NCBI GenBank assembly: GCA_018828385.1
Contig: JAHJVE010000005.1
Coordinates: 124,001 to 188,000, forward strand
Reading direction: 5' to 3'
DNA length: 64,000 nucleotides
DNA from: Gammaproteobacteria bacterium
Lineage (GTDB): Bacteria > Pseudomonadota > Gammaproteobacteria > Burkholderiales > Rhodocyclaceae
Shown here piece after piece: positions 63,980-64,000 of the stretch (its first letter is position 1; each line of letters opens with the position of its first letter). The translations under genes were made by a program, and so were the position numbers. Below the pieces are notes generated by a model. That model saw only the letters and a list, made by a program, of their open reading frames with translations, made no database searches and had not been told where the DNA came from.

Positions 63980-64000
63980 TTTCATGTCCTGTTGTTAATT

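Noticed and set aside
1-64000. CRISPR arrays, rRNA genes and complete prophage
   Set aside because: No regularly spaced repeats, rRNA sequence or phage structural genes were seen on either strand.

Overview
The window looks like a chromosomal segment of a motile betaproteobacterium, most likely from the Rhodocyclales (Dechloromonas/Azonexus type). This is inferred from the FleSR-controlled flagellar genes, the H-NS-type protein, and the CadR/CadA and CzcCBA modules. No 16S rRNA or other decisive taxonomic marker is present.

Region 1 (1-11.1 kb) is a polar-flagellum cluster. fliG (partial) and fliF run leftward. The sensor kinase/sigma-54 activator pair fleS-fleR runs rightward and is followed by fliE behind a good GG-N10-GC promoter. 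A leftward block then carries ycgR-like, flhB-like, fliK, fliT, fliS, fliD, flaG and a very short flagellin gene, fliC, with its own sigma-28-like promoter.

Region 2 (11.1-32.3 kb) is one almost gapless leftward gene train that ends just upstream of fliC. In transcription order it encodes a diguanylate cyclase, the CDP-3,6-dideoxysugar enzymes RfbF, RfbG and RfbH, a TPP enzyme of the acetolactate-synthase type (as in yersiniose synthesis), a HAD phosphatase, an HpcH-type aldolase, three radical SAM proteins, three SDR epimerase/dehydratases, two methyltransferases and a 1279-residue multi-domain glycosyltransferase. I infer that it builds an unusual, probably branched and methylated deoxysugar and attaches it to flagellin. 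This is the best candidate for an undescribed pathway in the window.

Region 3 (32.3-38.9 kb) starts at an atypical tRNA-Thr(TGT). It holds element-type genes: a Zn-ribbon/glycine-rich protein, a DUF932 protein, a YqaJ-type exonuclease and a recombination-directionality-factor-like protein, with strong hairpins between them. An XRE repressor with two palindromic operators, small proteins and a two-barrel outer-membrane protein follow.

Region 4 (39.3-54.4 kb) is a heavy-metal resistance island. It contains cadR, ynfA and cadA, then a CzcS-type kinase whose response regulator is decapitated by an IS256-family element, then czcI-czcC-czcB-czcA, a zinc-ribbon protein, a small membrane protein, czcD and a His-rich periplasmic protein.

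Region 5 (54.5-64 kb) is a second accessory segment. It carries an isolated flgB-like gene with an N-terminal extension, an IHF-beta-like protein, two unknown proteins, a putative wHTH/PD-(D/E)XK protein convergent with a Ser/Thr-kinase plus unknown-protein operon, an H-NS-like protein, a MOBQ-type oriT and relaxase, a Phd-RelE toxin-antitoxin pair and a DUF3987 protein. It resembles a mobilizable element.
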